This document shows, piece after piece, positions 25,982-34,322 of a stretch of 64,000 nt of DNA. Below the pieces are notes generated by a model that saw only the letters and a list, made by a program, of their open reading frames with translations, did no database searches and had not been told where the DNA came from. The stretch is from Levilactobacillus brevis. GTDB taxonomy: Bacteria > Bacillota > Bacilli > Lactobacillales > Lactobacillaceae. The stretch spans positions 930,001-994,000 of the forward strand of contig CP032931.1 in NCBI GenBank assembly GCA_003666485.1. Direction: 5' to 3'. Position 1 is the stretch's first letter. Each line of letters opens with the position of its first letter. A program made the translations under genes and the position numbers.

Positions 25982-26944
25982 ATGAAAAAAGTCTATTTAT
26001 CCGCTCAGTTTCCCCAAGTTGCGCTTGATGAATTGCGTCAAAACAATTTAGAGGTGGCCAGCTATACTGGTGAGGGCTTAATTTCACATGCAGAGTTGTT
26101 ACGCCAAGTGGCCGGTATCGATTACCTGATTACCACGCTGTCCACGCAGGTCGATCAAGAAATCATCGACGCGGCGCCAAACCTCAAGCTGATTGCCAAC
26201 TTTGGTGCCGGATTCAACAACATTGATACCGCCTACGCCAAGACTAAGGGTATCCAGGTAACTAACACGCCGGCGGTCTCCACGAATTCCGTGACGGAAG
26301 TAACCATGGGCTTAATGCTGGCACTGAGCCACCGGATGGTCGAAGGCGACAAGCTGATGCGGACCAAGGGCTTTGCCGGCTGGGCACCACTGTTCTTCTT
26401 GGGCCACGAAATTGGCGGTAAGCAATTAGGTATCGTCGGCCTCGGCAGCATTGGTAAGGAAGTGGCCAACCGCGCGAACGCCATGGGGATGTCCGTGACA
26501 TACTACGGGCCACATCCACTGTCTGACGAAGACGCTAAGAAGTTAAACGTCCGCTACCTGCCGCTAGAAGAGCTGATCAAGACCAGTGACTTTATCAGTA
26601 TCAACGCGCCAGGAACGCCGGAAACGCATCACATGTTTGACGCCGCAGCCTTTGACAACATGAAGGACACGGCTTACCTGATCAACGTCGGCCGTGGTCC
26701 AATCGTCGACGAGGCCGCTTTACTGCCAGCCTTGAAGGCCGGTAAATTGGCCGGTGCCGCCCTGGACGTTTACGAAAACGAGCCTAATGTCGATGACGGC
26801 TTCAAGGCATTGGACAACGTGATCTTGGTGCCACACATTGGGAACGCCACCGTGGAAGCACGGAACGCCATGGCCAGCATCGTTGCCCACAACGTGGTCT
26901 TGTTAGATCAAGGTCAAGCACCGAAGTTCGTGGTCAACGCTTAG
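25982..26944 (+). CDS. D-2-hydroxyacid dehydrogenase (NAD(P)-dependent)
   Basis: A 320-residue oxidoreductase of the D-isomer-specific 2-hydroxyacid dehydrogenase family, which reduces 2-keto acids such as glyoxylate, hydroxypyruvate or branched-chain ketoacids. The nucleotide loop GLGSIG is at 153-158; the catalytic residues are Arg238 in INVGRG, Glu267 in LDVYENEP and His285 in PHIGNAT. The residues after the second Rossmann strand (YYGPHPL) lack the Asp that fixes NAD, so NADP use is possible. AGGAGG lies 8 bases upstream of the ATG. It is controlled probably by the divergent HxlR gene. Confidence 0.9.
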   Translation: MKKVYLSAQFPQVALDELRQNNLEVASYTGEGLISHAELLRQVAGIDYLITTLSTQVDQEIIDAAPNLKLIANFGAGFNNIDTAYAKTKGIQVTNTPAVSTNSVTEVTMGLMLALSHRMVEGDKLMRTKGFAGWAPLFFLGHEIGGKQLGIVGLGSIGKEVANRANAMGMSVTYYGPHPLSDEDAKKLNVRYLPLEELIKTSDFISINAPGTPETHHMFDAAAFDNMKDTAYLINVGRGPIVDEAALLPALKAGKLAGAALDVYENEPNVDDGFKALDNVILVPHIGNATVEARNAMASIVAHNVVLLDQGQAPKFVVNA

Positions 26945-26980
26945 CGAACTTAGTTTTAATTAATTGAAGAGAAACAACAG

Positions 26981-27029
26981 TCCATCTACCAGTGATTACC
27001 CAAATAATTGACGGTTAGATGGATTTTTT
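26981..27029 (+). terminator. Intrinsic terminator
   Basis: TCCATCTA pairs with TAGATGGA over a 27-base loop, followed by TTTTTT. Confidence 0.75.
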
Positions 27030-27154
27030 GCGCTGAATCAGGTGAAGTGACAAGTTGTGACACCCCTAATCGCTATAATGAGGTTTAGTTAGTGGCATAC
27101 ATAGGCAAATGACGTAAACGACCACTGACAGAACTTAACAAGGAGGAATAGACA

Positions 27155-27715
27155 ATGCGAGTGAATCATATTTTCGGTGCCCTGTTGGTGGCAACCACGA
27201 TCGGCATCGGTGGCACGACCCTGACCGCCCCAACCACGGCACAGGCGAAGGCCAAAAGTAGTTTGAAGGCGTTTCCTAAGAGTATGCGGGGGACCTGGTA
27301 CCACTATGAGGAAAATAACGGGTACTACTACAAGAGCATGAAGTTTACCGCGAAGAAGCAGGTTTTGCGGAATTATTTTGCTTCTTCTCATGGGGACTTT
27401 AAGGCGAAGAAGACGCTGAATCTGCATCAGGCGAAGAGTGTTGGGAGCTTTAGAAATGGCTTCAACGAAAAAAAGGTAAATCAGGTCAGTGCATTTGTCG
27501 CGAAGAAGGGCTATACGCGAGTACTGCCTTATGGTATTTTCGCATCTGATGGCCTCGGGACCTATAAGGTGATTCATAAAAATTACAAAGGCAAATCGGT
27601 CAAGGTACTGTACAAAAAGCCTAACGCAAATGATTTGAGTCAGTCGACGGATCACTTCTACCAAACCAAGACTCAAGCCAAATACTTCAATCCAGTTGGC
27701 GCGTTGCACAAGTAA
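27155..27715 (+). CDS. Secreted lysine/tyrosine-rich protein, paralog 1
   Basis: A 186-residue exported protein of unknown function. Signal peptide to about TAQA (residue 31), then KAFPKSMRGTWYHYEENNGY, a fold rich in Tyr, Lys and beta strands, ending TKTQAKYFNPVGALHK. The next gene encodes a paralog with the same FPK...GTWYyY start and the same KTKAQAK.FNP.G end. A perfect AAGGAGG lies 8 bases before the ATG. It opens a four-gene operon of secreted proteins (27155-30160). Lactobacilli have many such small secreted proteins whose roles are unclear. Confidence 0.7.
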   Translation: MRVNHIFGALLVATTIGIGGTTLTAPTTAQAKAKSSLKAFPKSMRGTWYHYEENNGYYYKSMKFTAKKQVLRNYFASSHGDFKAKKTLNLHQAKSVGSFRNGFNEKKVNQVSAFVAKKGYTRVLPYGIFASDGLGTYKVIHKNYKGKSVKVLYKKPNANDLSQSTDHFYQTKTQAKYFNPVGALHK

Positions 27716-27733
27716 TCGAGGAGGAATCAATCA

Positions 27734-28297
27734 ATGAAATTCACAAATTTGATGGGCGCGTTGCTCGCTACCGTTAGCTTTGGCGCGGCCTTGGCTGTGG
27801 CGACCCCAACGACGAATGCTCAGGCCAGTACTAAGATGACGATGGCCAGCTTCCCGAAGAAGTTCCAAGGAACCTGGTATTACTACCAGAAAGGCCATTA
27901 TGACCGGTATACGATTAAAGCGAAGAAGACGTCGTATCGGAACTTCCAAAATAAGAAATGGCAAACAGGCCAAAGTCCCGTTAAGGTAACGCAACTAAAT
28001 AAGGCGACGAAAAATACAAAGAAATATAAAGGATATACGGTCTTGTTTATGAGCAAGGGCTGGTTGATGGATCACCCATGGGAATACTATGGCAAAGGTA
28101 TTGCCTTCGAGACGCCAGGAACAGAAGGGTATAAGATTGTGACGCGTCATTATAAGGGTAAAAAGATTAAGTCCTTATTTATTGACAAAATGTGGAATGC
28201 TGGGAACGGCGAAGTTCATCTCCAACATTACTACAAGACCAAAGCCCAAGCCAAAGCGTTTAACCCAACTGGCCTGACCGAAGATTACGCAGACTAA
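27734..28297 (+). CDS. Secreted lysine/tyrosine-rich protein, paralog 2
   Basis: A 187-residue exported protein paralogous to the gene before it. Signal peptide to about NAQA (residue 31), then MASFPKKFQGTWYYYQKGHY, a central beta-rich part and KTKAQAKAFNPTGLTEDYAD. It starts 18 bases after the previous stop with GAGGAGG upstream. Both proteins may share a lipocalin-like or calycin-like beta barrel (G-T-W-Y motif), which is a suggestion only. Function unknown. Confidence 0.7.
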   Translation: MKFTNLMGALLATVSFGAALAVATPTTNAQASTKMTMASFPKKFQGTWYYYQKGHYDRYTIKAKKTSYRNFQNKKWQTGQSPVKVTQLNKATKNTKKYKGYTVLFMSKGWLMDHPWEYYGKGIAFETPGTEGYKIVTRHYKGKKIKSLFIDKMWNAGNGEVHLQHYYKTKAQAKAFNPTGLTEDYAD

Positions 28298-28319
28298 GAC
28301 AGCAAGAGGAGGAAATCCC

Positions 28320-29393
28320 GTGAAGAAACTCACACGGTTACTGGCTGTCAGTGCGCTGACAGTGCTGGTTGGTAGTGGCGTTATTGAGACCGTCACGCCA
28401 CAATCGACTGTTCAGGCGGCCAAGAAGGCCAAAGCCAAAAAGGCCAAGAAAAGCAAAGCCAAAAAGGCTAAAAAAGTTGCCAAAGACAAGAAATACTACA
28501 CCGCTAAGCAGTGGTCACAGGTCTTACGCTACCGCAAGCAAGCCAAGAAGATCGGCGTGACGGCCAAGGGAATGTACGCTCAAAAGCCGCAGTTGAAGAA
28601 GGCATTTCGCCCTGGAAAGCTGCGTGCCAGTTATATCAACCGGACCGTCAACTGGATCAATTTCTACCGGACCATGTTTGGCCTGAGCAAGGTCAAAGCC
28701 GATAGTGACTGGAACACATCCGCACAGTACGGGGCGGCAACGTTGGCCGCTGCGGATAAGGGCTTGTCCCACGGCTTGGTTGGCATCAAGCGGCCTAGCG
28801 TTGTGTCCAAGACCGATTGGCAAAAAGGGGCAGACGCAACGAATCAGAGTAACCTCTATCAGGGTGTCAGCTCGCCATACGATGTGATCACGGGATACCT
28901 CAGCGATGATAGTGATCTGAGTGGCCTAGAGCCGGGACATCGGTTATGGGTACTGGGTGGCATCGACCGTGTTGGTGTTGGCCAGGCAGACGGTTACAAT
29001 GACTTAAGAGTCTACGCTACCAATAGCTATGACGCCGCGGCGCCCGTGAAGCAACTGGCTTACCCACGGGCCGGGCTGACCCCGTACGCGCTGGTGAGTC
29101 AGGGTGCGCCTTGGTCAGTTTCGTGGTCGGACGACTACATGGGTGACGCCAGTTCCAAACCCCAAGTTCGGGTTTACGATAAGACGGCTAAAAAAGCTGT
29201 GAAGGTCACGCACGTTAATGCCGATCGATCAGGCTATGGCTTCTTTGGCACGACGGTTTACTTCCTCCCCAAGAAGAGCCAGCTCAAAGTCAACCATGCC
29301 TATACCGTTAATATTTCTGGCGTTGAAGACCAGTCAGATATTTCGTACACGACACGGTTGTTTAATTTAAAGGTTAATGGAGACTTTTACTAA
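28320..29393 (+). CDS. Secreted CAP-domain (SCP/PR-1-like) protein
   Basis: A 357-residue exported protein. Signal peptide to about VQA, then a very basic KAK/AKK run (about 33-55), and a CAP domain (about 100-235): NWINFYRTMFGLSKVKADSD, AQYGAATLAAADKGLSHGL with the conserved His, and PGHRLWVLGGIDRVGVG with the second His. The C-terminal 110 residues are beta-rich. CAP proteins in firmicutes are extracellular and of mostly unknown activity. GTG start with AGAGGAGG 7 bases upstream. The next gene overlaps by one base (TAATGA), so translation is coupled. Confidence 0.8.
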   Translation: MKKLTRLLAVSALTVLVGSGVIETVTPQSTVQAAKKAKAKKAKKSKAKKAKKVAKDKKYYTAKQWSQVLRYRKQAKKIGVTAKGMYAQKPQLKKAFRPGKLRASYINRTVNWINFYRTMFGLSKVKADSDWNTSAQYGAATLAAADKGLSHGLVGIKRPSVVSKTDWQKGADATNQSNLYQGVSSPYDVITGYLSDDSDLSGLEPGHRLWVLGGIDRVGVGQADGYNDLRVYATNSYDAAAPVKQLAYPRAGLTPYALVSQGAPWSVSWSDDYMGDASSKPQVRVYDKTAKKAVKVTHVNADRSGYGFFGTTVYFLPKKSQLKVNHAYTVNISGVEDQSDISYTTRLFNLKVNGDFY

Positions 29394-30160
29394 TGAAAAA
29401 AATGGGACAACGCTTATGGTTACTGGCTACTGTGGCCGTCATGGGTGTGGGCATGGTCACGACCGTGCCGGCGCAGGCCGCTACCAAGACGGTCAAGGTC
29501 ACCAAGGTCAAGCGGGCGGCTTACCACGCCACCAAGGGCACCATTTACACGTCAAAGAAGCTGAATAAGGTGCGGGGGAAAGCCAAATCTTACCAGTACG
29601 TGACGCTGTACGTGACCAAGCACGCGACCATCAAGCAAAATGGTAAAAAGAAGATTTACTACTACATCAACACGAGCAAGGTCAAGGGCTGGCTGTGGCG
29701 TGGTGACCTCAAGTTCGGTAAAGCCACGCCATCTGTGGCTTCAATGAGTGCCACAATGGCCCAGCGCTTCGTGAAGCAGGCCAATGTTTACCGGGCGGCT
29801 AAAGGGATTGCACCACTGAGCCTGGACGCGGCGCGAGTAAACGTGTTGAAAACCCATGCCAAATGGTTGACGCTAGGGGAAAAATCCCAAACTGAAATTG
29901 ACTGGGATGCTTATAACTCCCAGGCAGCTAAGTACGGGGTACCCACAGATACGAGTTTGATGGAGATTGGGTCCACTAGTAGCAAGGCCGACCTGAAAAA
30001 TAGTCAACGGTTAGGCCAAATGACAATTGAGTTTTTCATGATCACAGGGCACAATCAACCGGACTATACCCAAGCGGTTTTAAAGGCGACGACAACTAAG
30101 ATTGGGATTTATTGGTTTAATGACCACGGGACGGTGTGGTTTATCTTGTTGTATGATTAG
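29393..30160 (+). CDS. Secreted protein with SLAP/GW-like N-terminal domain and divergent CAP-like domain
   Basis: A 255-residue exported protein. Signal peptide to PAQA (about residue 29); residues 30-105 resemble wall-binding surface-layer-associated or GW-type modules of lactobacilli (YHATKGTIYTSKKLNKVRGK, YINTSKVKGWLWRGDLKFG). The remainder (MAQRFVKQANVYRAAKGIAP, VLKTHAKWL, GHNQPDYTQAVLKATTTKIG) follows the CAP pattern with weaker conservation. Start codon overlaps the previous stop. Last gene of the operon; a terminator follows. Confidence 0.72.
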   Translation: MKKMGQRLWLLATVAVMGVGMVTTVPAQAATKTVKVTKVKRAAYHATKGTIYTSKKLNKVRGKAKSYQYVTLYVTKHATIKQNGKKKIYYYINTSKVKGWLWRGDLKFGKATPSVASMSATMAQRFVKQANVYRAAKGIAPLSLDAARVNVLKTHAKWLTLGEKSQTEIDWDAYNSQAAKYGVPTDTSLMEIGSTSSKADLKNSQRLGQMTIEFFMITGHNQPDYTQAVLKATTTKIGIYWFNDHGTVWFILLYD

Positions 30161-30172
30161 ATTGGAATTAAG

Positions 30173-30202
30173 AAGCAGGACGCACTGTCGTCTTGCTTTT
30201 TT
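30173..30202 (+). terminator. Terminator of the secreted-protein operon
   Basis: AAGCAGGAC pairs with GTCTTGCTT (one G-T pair), followed by TTTTTT. Confidence 0.85.
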
Positions 30203-30323
30203 GTCCATGTCACGAAGAGCCATACGAAAATTGAATACCAACCAATCAAAAATAAGCATTGGACATCTCCCAGCATTGCGCCTATGCTAGTCTCATTCAA
30301 ACAACGAAGAGGGGTTTACAACC

Positions 30324-31265
30324 ATGAAAAACACAACAGCTAAAATTGCGCTGGGCACCTGGGCCTGGGGCGACACCAGCGACGGCCAAGTCTTCGGTGA
30401 CCAACTGACCGCCGCCGACCTTCAACCAGTCGTGGACGATGCCATGGCCGCTGGCTTGAACGTCTGGGACACCGCCTACGCATACGGCGCTGGTGAATCA
30501 GAAAAGATGCTGGGGACGCTTCTGCAGAAATACCCGCGGGACAGCTACCAGCTTTCCACCAAGTTCACCCCGCAGATGGCGGGCAACGGCGCTAACGAGG
30601 TCGCCGACATGCTGGCGGGGAGCCTGCAACGCCTGGGGACGGACTATATTGATATTTACTGGATTCACAACCCGGCTGACGTGGAAAAATGGACGCCAGG
30701 ACTGATTCCGTTGCTCCAAAGCGGCAAGGTCAAGCGCGTTGGCGTGTCCAACCACAATTTAGCCCAAATCAAGCGGGCTGATGAGATCTTGGCCACGGCT
30801 GGCTTCCACGTTTCCGCCGTGCAAAACCATTTCAGCTTGCTCTACCGGTCTTCCGAAGAGGCGGGCATCCTGGATTACTGCCGCGACCACGACATTGATT
30901 TCTTTGCCTACATGGTCTTGGAGCAAGGCGTGTTGTCCGGGCGTTACGACGTCCAGCACCCCTTGCCAGCCGGGAGCATGCGCGCGCAAGTCTACAACCA
31001 GGTCCTGCCACAGGTAGAAGATTTGACCGCGGGCTTGACCAAGGTTGGCGCCAAGTATGACGCGTCGGCCGCCGAAGTCGCCACCGCCTATGCACTAGCC
31101 AAGGGCACGACGCCCATCATCGGCGTCACCAAGCCTAAGTACATTGCCAGCGAGCTGAAAGCGGCGAGTTTGACATTAACGCCGGCGGACCTCACGGACT
31201 TAGAGACGTTGGCCGCCGCGACGCATGTGGACACCAAGGGATCTTGGGAAGCACCAATGGTTTAA
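30324..31265 (+). CDS. Aldo/keto reductase
   Basis: A 313-residue NADPH-dependent carbonyl reductase of the aldo/keto reductase superfamily. The catalytic tetrad is present: Asp and Tyr in NVWDTAYAYGAGESEKMLG, Lys in LSTKF and His in YWIHNP. The C-terminal GTTPIIGVTKPKYIASEL binds the cofactor phosphate. It resembles the AKR11/YccK-like group rather than the shorter AKR5 enzymes at 35041, 37807 and 38686. AAGAGGGG lies upstream. The convergent HxlR gene shares its terminator. Confidence 0.9.
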   Translation: MKNTTAKIALGTWAWGDTSDGQVFGDQLTAADLQPVVDDAMAAGLNVWDTAYAYGAGESEKMLGTLLQKYPRDSYQLSTKFTPQMAGNGANEVADMLAGSLQRLGTDYIDIYWIHNPADVEKWTPGLIPLLQSGKVKRVGVSNHNLAQIKRADEILATAGFHVSAVQNHFSLLYRSSEEAGILDYCRDHDIDFFAYMVLEQGVLSGRYDVQHPLPAGSMRAQVYNQVLPQVEDLTAGLTKVGAKYDASAAEVATAYALAKGTTPIIGVTKPKYIASELKAASLTLTPADLTDLETLAAATHVDTKGSWEAPMV

Positions 31266-31280
31266 TCTGAATTAAATGAA

Positions 31281-31317
31281 AAGGGTCCGCCGCGCCAGTT
31301 AGCGTTGCGGACCTTTT
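31281..31317. terminator. Bidirectional terminator overlapping the HxlR stop codon
   Basis: AAGGGTCCGC pairs with GCGGACC plus TTTT; the right arm encodes the last codons of the convergent HxlR gene. Confidence 0.82.
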
Positions 31318-31652
31318 GCTTGTTGTCGCTCGCCCCAAGTGCAGAGGTCGTCCATGACGGGGATGAGTGACTCGCCCAGTGGCGTTAGACTGTATTCGAC
31401 CTTGGGTGGAATCTGCGGATATTCCTGACGGTGGATGAGGCCATCCGTCTCAAGCTCACGTAGCGTGTTGGTCAGTGTCTTAAATGAGATTGGTACTAGC
31501 AACCGTTTCAACGCGTTATAGCGCAATGGGGCGTGGTTTAGCTGCAGAGCGTAGAGCGTTTGCATCTTGTATTTACCACCGATGAGTCGCAGCGTATAAG
31601 CGAAGCCGGTGTCCGCCAACCGATTTTCTGTGATGTAGTCAATATCAGCCAT
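31299..31652 (-). CDS. HxlR family transcriptional regulator
   Basis: A 117-residue winged-helix protein with the HxlR pattern: YTLRLIGGKYKMQTLYALQL, FKTLTNTLRELETDGLIHRQ (recognition helix and wing) and YSLTPLGESLIPVMDDLCTW. The N-terminal Cys found in the HxlR at 25480 is absent. ATG at 31652 has AAAGGAG 8 bases upstream. It is divergent from the NAD(P)H oxidoreductase at 31755 and probably controls it through the inverted repeat between them. Confidence 0.88.
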   Translation of the reverse strand: MADIDYITENRLADTGFAYTLRLIGGKYKMQTLYALQLNHAPLRYNALKRLLVPISFKTLTNTLRELETDGLIHRQEYPQIPPKVEYSLTPLGESLIPVMDDLCTWGERQQAKGPQR

Positions 31653-31671
31653 GAGCACACTCCTTTGGGTG

Positions 31672-31696
31672 AGTACCGCACTTTACTTTGCGTACT
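31672..31696. promoter_or_regulatory. Probable HxlR operator
   Basis: AGTACCGCA and TGCGTACT form an interrupted inverted repeat between the HxlR gene and its divergent neighbour; GTAC half-sites are typical for HxlR-type regulators. Confidence 0.55.
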
Positions 31697-31754
31697 TGTT
31701 TACCCACCGATTTTACCATAAACTCTAGGCAACAACTTAAAGGAGGAATCACTC

Positions 31755-32345
31755 GTGAAAACCATTGTTTACGCCCATCCCTATGCTGGTAGTCTCAACC
31801 ACGGTATTTTGACACGACTGACGGACTACTTTACCCAGACCCAACAGGCGTTTCAGGTGATCGACTTGTACCAAGACGGGTTTGATCCACGGTACTCGGC
31901 TGAGGAGCTCCGGTTATTCAGTCGTGGGGAAACGCCGTGCCCCTTAGTCAAACATTATCAGCAGTTGCTTAGCCAGTCTACGGAATTGCTCGTCATCACA
32001 CCGATTTGGTGGTTCCAACTACCGGCTGAGCTGAAGGGATTTTTTGACAAGGTGATGCTCAAGGGGGTTGTTTACGAGGAGGACCCGGCATGGCGGGGGT
32101 TGTTGACTAATATTCAAAAGGCCACCGTCATTACTACGTCGACGGTGACCAAGGATTACTTGCGAACACAGGCCGGCGACCCGATTCAAGGCAACCTGAT
32201 CAACCGGGTCTTCGCGGATATTGGCATCGACCCACAGCGTACACACTGGATTCATCTAGGTGAGGCCAACACGACCACGGCTGCCGTGCGGAAACAATTT
32301 CTGGCGGAGTTGCCGCAACTGTACTTGGACGGCCAGAGTTTTTGA
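31755..32345 (+). CDS. NAD(P)H oxidoreductase, flavodoxin-like fold (KefF/MdaB type)
   Basis: A 196-residue FMN/FAD enzyme of the quinone reductase family. The N-terminal strand and phosphate loop read VYAHPYAGSLNHGIL, the dimer/flavin region is VITPIWWFQLPAELKGFFDK, and TVITTSTVTKDYLR and the C-terminal HWIHLGEANTT follow. Such enzymes reduce quinones and electrophiles. GTG start with AAAGGAGG 9 bases upstream. It is divergent from the HxlR gene that probably senses its substrates. The ArsR gene follows after its own promoter. Confidence 0.88.
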   Translation: MKTIVYAHPYAGSLNHGILTRLTDYFTQTQQAFQVIDLYQDGFDPRYSAEELRLFSRGETPCPLVKHYQQLLSQSTELLVITPIWWFQLPAELKGFFDKVMLKGVVYEEDPAWRGLLTNIQKATVITTSTVTKDYLRTQAGDPIQGNLINRVFADIGIDPQRTHWIHLGEANTTTAAVRKQFLAELPQLYLDGQSF

Positions 32346-32364
32346 AAGAAATCAAAACTTTTAA

Positions 32365-32394
32365 TTGACATATCGCAAATTAACGATGTATACT
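32365..32394 (+). promoter_or_regulatory. arsR-type gene promoter with embedded operator
   Basis: TTGACA (32365-32370), an 18-base spacer and TATACT (32389-32394). The spacer is an imperfect inverted repeat with ATATCG and CGATGTAT arms. The predicted start of transcription falls at or next to the ATG at 32401, so the mRNA would be leaderless. The same 24-base sequence occurs inverted at 32748-32771. Confidence 0.75.
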
Positions 32395-32400
32395 CATCAC

Positions 32401-32721
32401 ATGGAAATTAATGAAAAGTTATTTAAGGCCTTGGCCAATCAAACGCGGTTGAACATTTTGCGGTGGCTCAAGGACCCGGAGAAGGAAATCACTTCAGTGT
32501 CCGGTGAGACAGTCCGGTTCATGATGGCGGAAAAGGGCGGCATCTGTGTCGCTGACATCGTGACCAAGGCGGGCTTGACCCAGTCGACGGTCTCCACGTA
32601 TCTGAAGCTGTTGTTGGACGCAGGGCTGCTACTTAGCGAGCGGCACGGCAAATGGACGTATTACCGGCGTAACGAAGAGAATATTCAGCGGCTCGGCCAG
32701 CTGATTAAGGAAAAATTGTAA
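32401..32721 (+). CDS. ArsR family transcriptional regulator
   Basis: A 106-residue winged-helix repressor: LFKALANQTRLNILRWL, then an insert (DPEKEITSVSGETVRFMM), CVADIVTKAGLTQSTVSTYL as recognition helix, and LLLSERHGKWTYYRRNEEN as wing. No CxC metal motif of the arsenic or cadmium type is visible; a lone Cys precedes VADI, so the signal may be redox or an organic ligand. ATG at 32401 is preferred to the in-frame 32365, which lies within the -35 box. The operator pattern suggests that it represses itself and the SnoaL-like gene downstream. Confidence 0.85.
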   Translation: MEINEKLFKALANQTRLNILRWLKDPEKEITSVSGETVRFMMAEKGGICVADIVTKAGLTQSTVSTYLKLLLDAGLLLSERHGKWTYYRRNEENIQRLGQLIKEKL

Positions 32722-32741
32722 GAGATTTTTCCTTTCTTTTT
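32707..32741 (+). terminator. Terminator overlapping the arsR-type gene end
   Basis: AAGGAAAAAT pairs with ATTTTTCCTT, followed by TCTTTTT; the left arm is coding and the loop holds the stop codon. Confidence 0.78.
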
Positions 32742-32747
32742 CCAGCT

Positions 32748-32771
32748 ATGTATCGTTAATTTGCGATATGT
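32748..32771 (-). promoter_or_regulatory. Second ArsR operator, inverted copy
   Basis: ATGTATCGTTAATTTGCGAT plus ATGT is the reverse complement of 32368-32391 apart from one base. It lies 38 bases before the SnoaL-like gene. Confidence 0.75.
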
Positions 32772-32808
32772 AGAAATGACTTTTCAAAAAATAAAGGAGA
32801 TTATCACG

Positions 32809-33273
32809 ATGACTGATTTAACTAAGAACAAACAGGTAGCTGTGACTTTACTTGCCAAGGCAATGCCGGAAAATGATGTGGCCTATGTCCGTCAGGTGGT
32901 CACGCCAACCACGACGACACATCGAGCTGGTTTTGCCGCACTCTATGATGCCACTGGTTTTCCAATTCCCAAGGATGGCAACTTCCTCGACTGGATGACG
33001 CAGGGGTGGTCGGTCTTGCACGCGGCCCTCAGCGACCAAACAGTTGAAATGAAGCACGTTGTGGCGGAGGGCAACCAGGTGATGTTGCAATATCACATGA
33101 CAGCCTTGCACAGCGGGAATTTTGCCGGAGCCGACGCCACCAATCAGCGAGTTGACTGGGATGAGGTTGGCATTTTAACCTTTAATGAAGATGGCAAGAT
33201 CACGGACATGTGGTACCTGGTTGAGGAAATGAAGGTCGCTACGGAACTGGGCTACCAGTTAAAATTGAAGTAG
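32809..33273 (+). CDS. SnoaL-like (NTF2-fold) protein
   Basis: A 154-residue small alpha+beta protein with the SnoaL/NTF2-like pattern: DGNFLDWMTQGWSVLHAALS, MKHVVAEGNQVMLQYHMTAL and a C-terminal VDWDEVGILTFNEDGKITDM followed by WYL. Family members include polyketide cyclases and ester-cyclase-like proteins as well as many with unknown small-molecule roles. ATG at 32809 has AAAGGAGA 8 bases upstream. The inverted ArsR operator just before it indicates joint control with the ArsR gene. Confidence 0.82.
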   Translation: MTDLTKNKQVAVTLLAKAMPENDVAYVRQVVTPTTTTHRAGFAALYDATGFPIPKDGNFLDWMTQGWSVLHAALSDQTVEMKHVVAEGNQVMLQYHMTALHSGNFAGADATNQRVDWDEVGILTFNEDGKITDMWYLVEEMKVATELGYQLKLK

Positions 33274-33280
33274 ATGTCAA

Positions 33281-33317
33281 AAAGACTGGACGGCCACGAC
33301 GGCTATCCAGTCTTTTG
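33281..33317 (+). terminator. Intrinsic terminator
   Basis: AAAGACTGGA pairs with TCCAGTCTTTT over a 15-base loop. Confidence 0.85.
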
Positions 33318-33318
33318 G

Positions 33319-33421
33319 TTAATCCTGTAATGAAATCAGAGCCTGCAAATTAGCCGTCTTGTAGTACCACTTCTTGAAACGCAGGAAGTCTCGTTGCGCC
33401 TCGAGCTCTTGAATCTTAGCG
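33319..33421 (-). pseudogene. C-terminal remnant of a MerR family regulator
   Basis: The minus strand encodes about 33 residues, AKIQELEAQRDFLRFKKW then YYKTANLQ, up to a stop at 33319. This is the typical dimerisation-helix end of MerR proteins of lactobacilli. The 5' part, with the helix-turn-helix, is gone: the frame runs straight into the truncated dehydrogenase gene on the other strand at about 33421. Confidence 0.7.
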
Positions 33422-34297
33422 GTGGCGTTAAATCCGCATGACGTGCAGGCGATGGCCCGGTTAACGGGTGACCAGACGGCCCGCTATGGGTTTGACGCCG
33501 TCGGTACAGTCCTGGCTGTTGGCAGCGCAGTTGAACAGGTTACCGTTGGCCAGCGGGTCTTTTACATGGGCAGTGACCAACGCCCGGGCAGCTTTGCCAC
33601 GCAACAGGTCGTGGATGCGCGCTTGGTGGCACCGGTACCAGCGGAGCTAACGACGACCGATGCAGCGGGCCTACCCTTGGTCAGCATCACGGCGTATGAG
33701 TTGTTGTTTGAAAAATTAGACTTCATCCCGCAACGCGACGCCAATCAGGGCCACAGTATCCTGGTCATCAACGGCGCCGGTGGGGTCGGTAGCCTATTGA
33801 CGCAGCTGGCCAGTTGGACTGGCTTGAAAGTGTACGCGACGGCCAGTCCGGACCATTTTGACTGGCTGCGACACAATCAAGTCGATAGCCCATTGGATTA
33901 TCACCGCCCGGTCGCCGAACAGCTAAGTCAAGTGGTCGATGCCACGTTGGTCTTGACCCATTTGGCGGATTATCTGCCACTGGCGGCCGAAGTGACGAGG
34001 CCATTGGGCAAGGTAGCGACCATCGTTTCAACTGAGGCGGTGCCGCTACGGCCGCTATTTGGCAAGTCGCTGGGCTTGGCCACGGAGATGGTCTTTAGCA
34101 AGTTTTTGCTGCCAATCGCCACCAATAACCAGGGGCAGATTCTCCGGAAACTGGCGCACCTACAAGCAACTGGCGACCTGCATCCCATCACTACGCAAAT
34201 CATCTCCGGTGGCATTACGGCGGCCAATTTGACCGCGGCGCTGACGGAACAACAGGCCGGACACGTTCATGGGAAGATTGTCGTGACAGCGGAATAG
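33422..34297 (+). pseudogene. 5'-truncated zinc-type alcohol dehydrogenase / quinone reductase
   Basis: Residues ALNPHDVQA at the start correspond to about position 35-45 of medium-chain dehydrogenases of the zinc-independent quinone reductase type; the first 35-40 residues are missing. The rest is intact: FDAVGTVLAVGSAVEQVTVG, LPLVSITAYELLF, the NADP loop INGAGGVGSLLTQLA and HVHGKIVVTAE at the end. There is no ribosome site before the first ATG at 33439. It abuts a MerR tail on the opposite strand, so one deletion removed the divergent promoter and both 5' ends. The protein is unlikely to be made or active. Confidence 0.75.
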
Positions 34298-34322
34298 TTT
34301 TGTTATAGGAACCTTTAACCCA

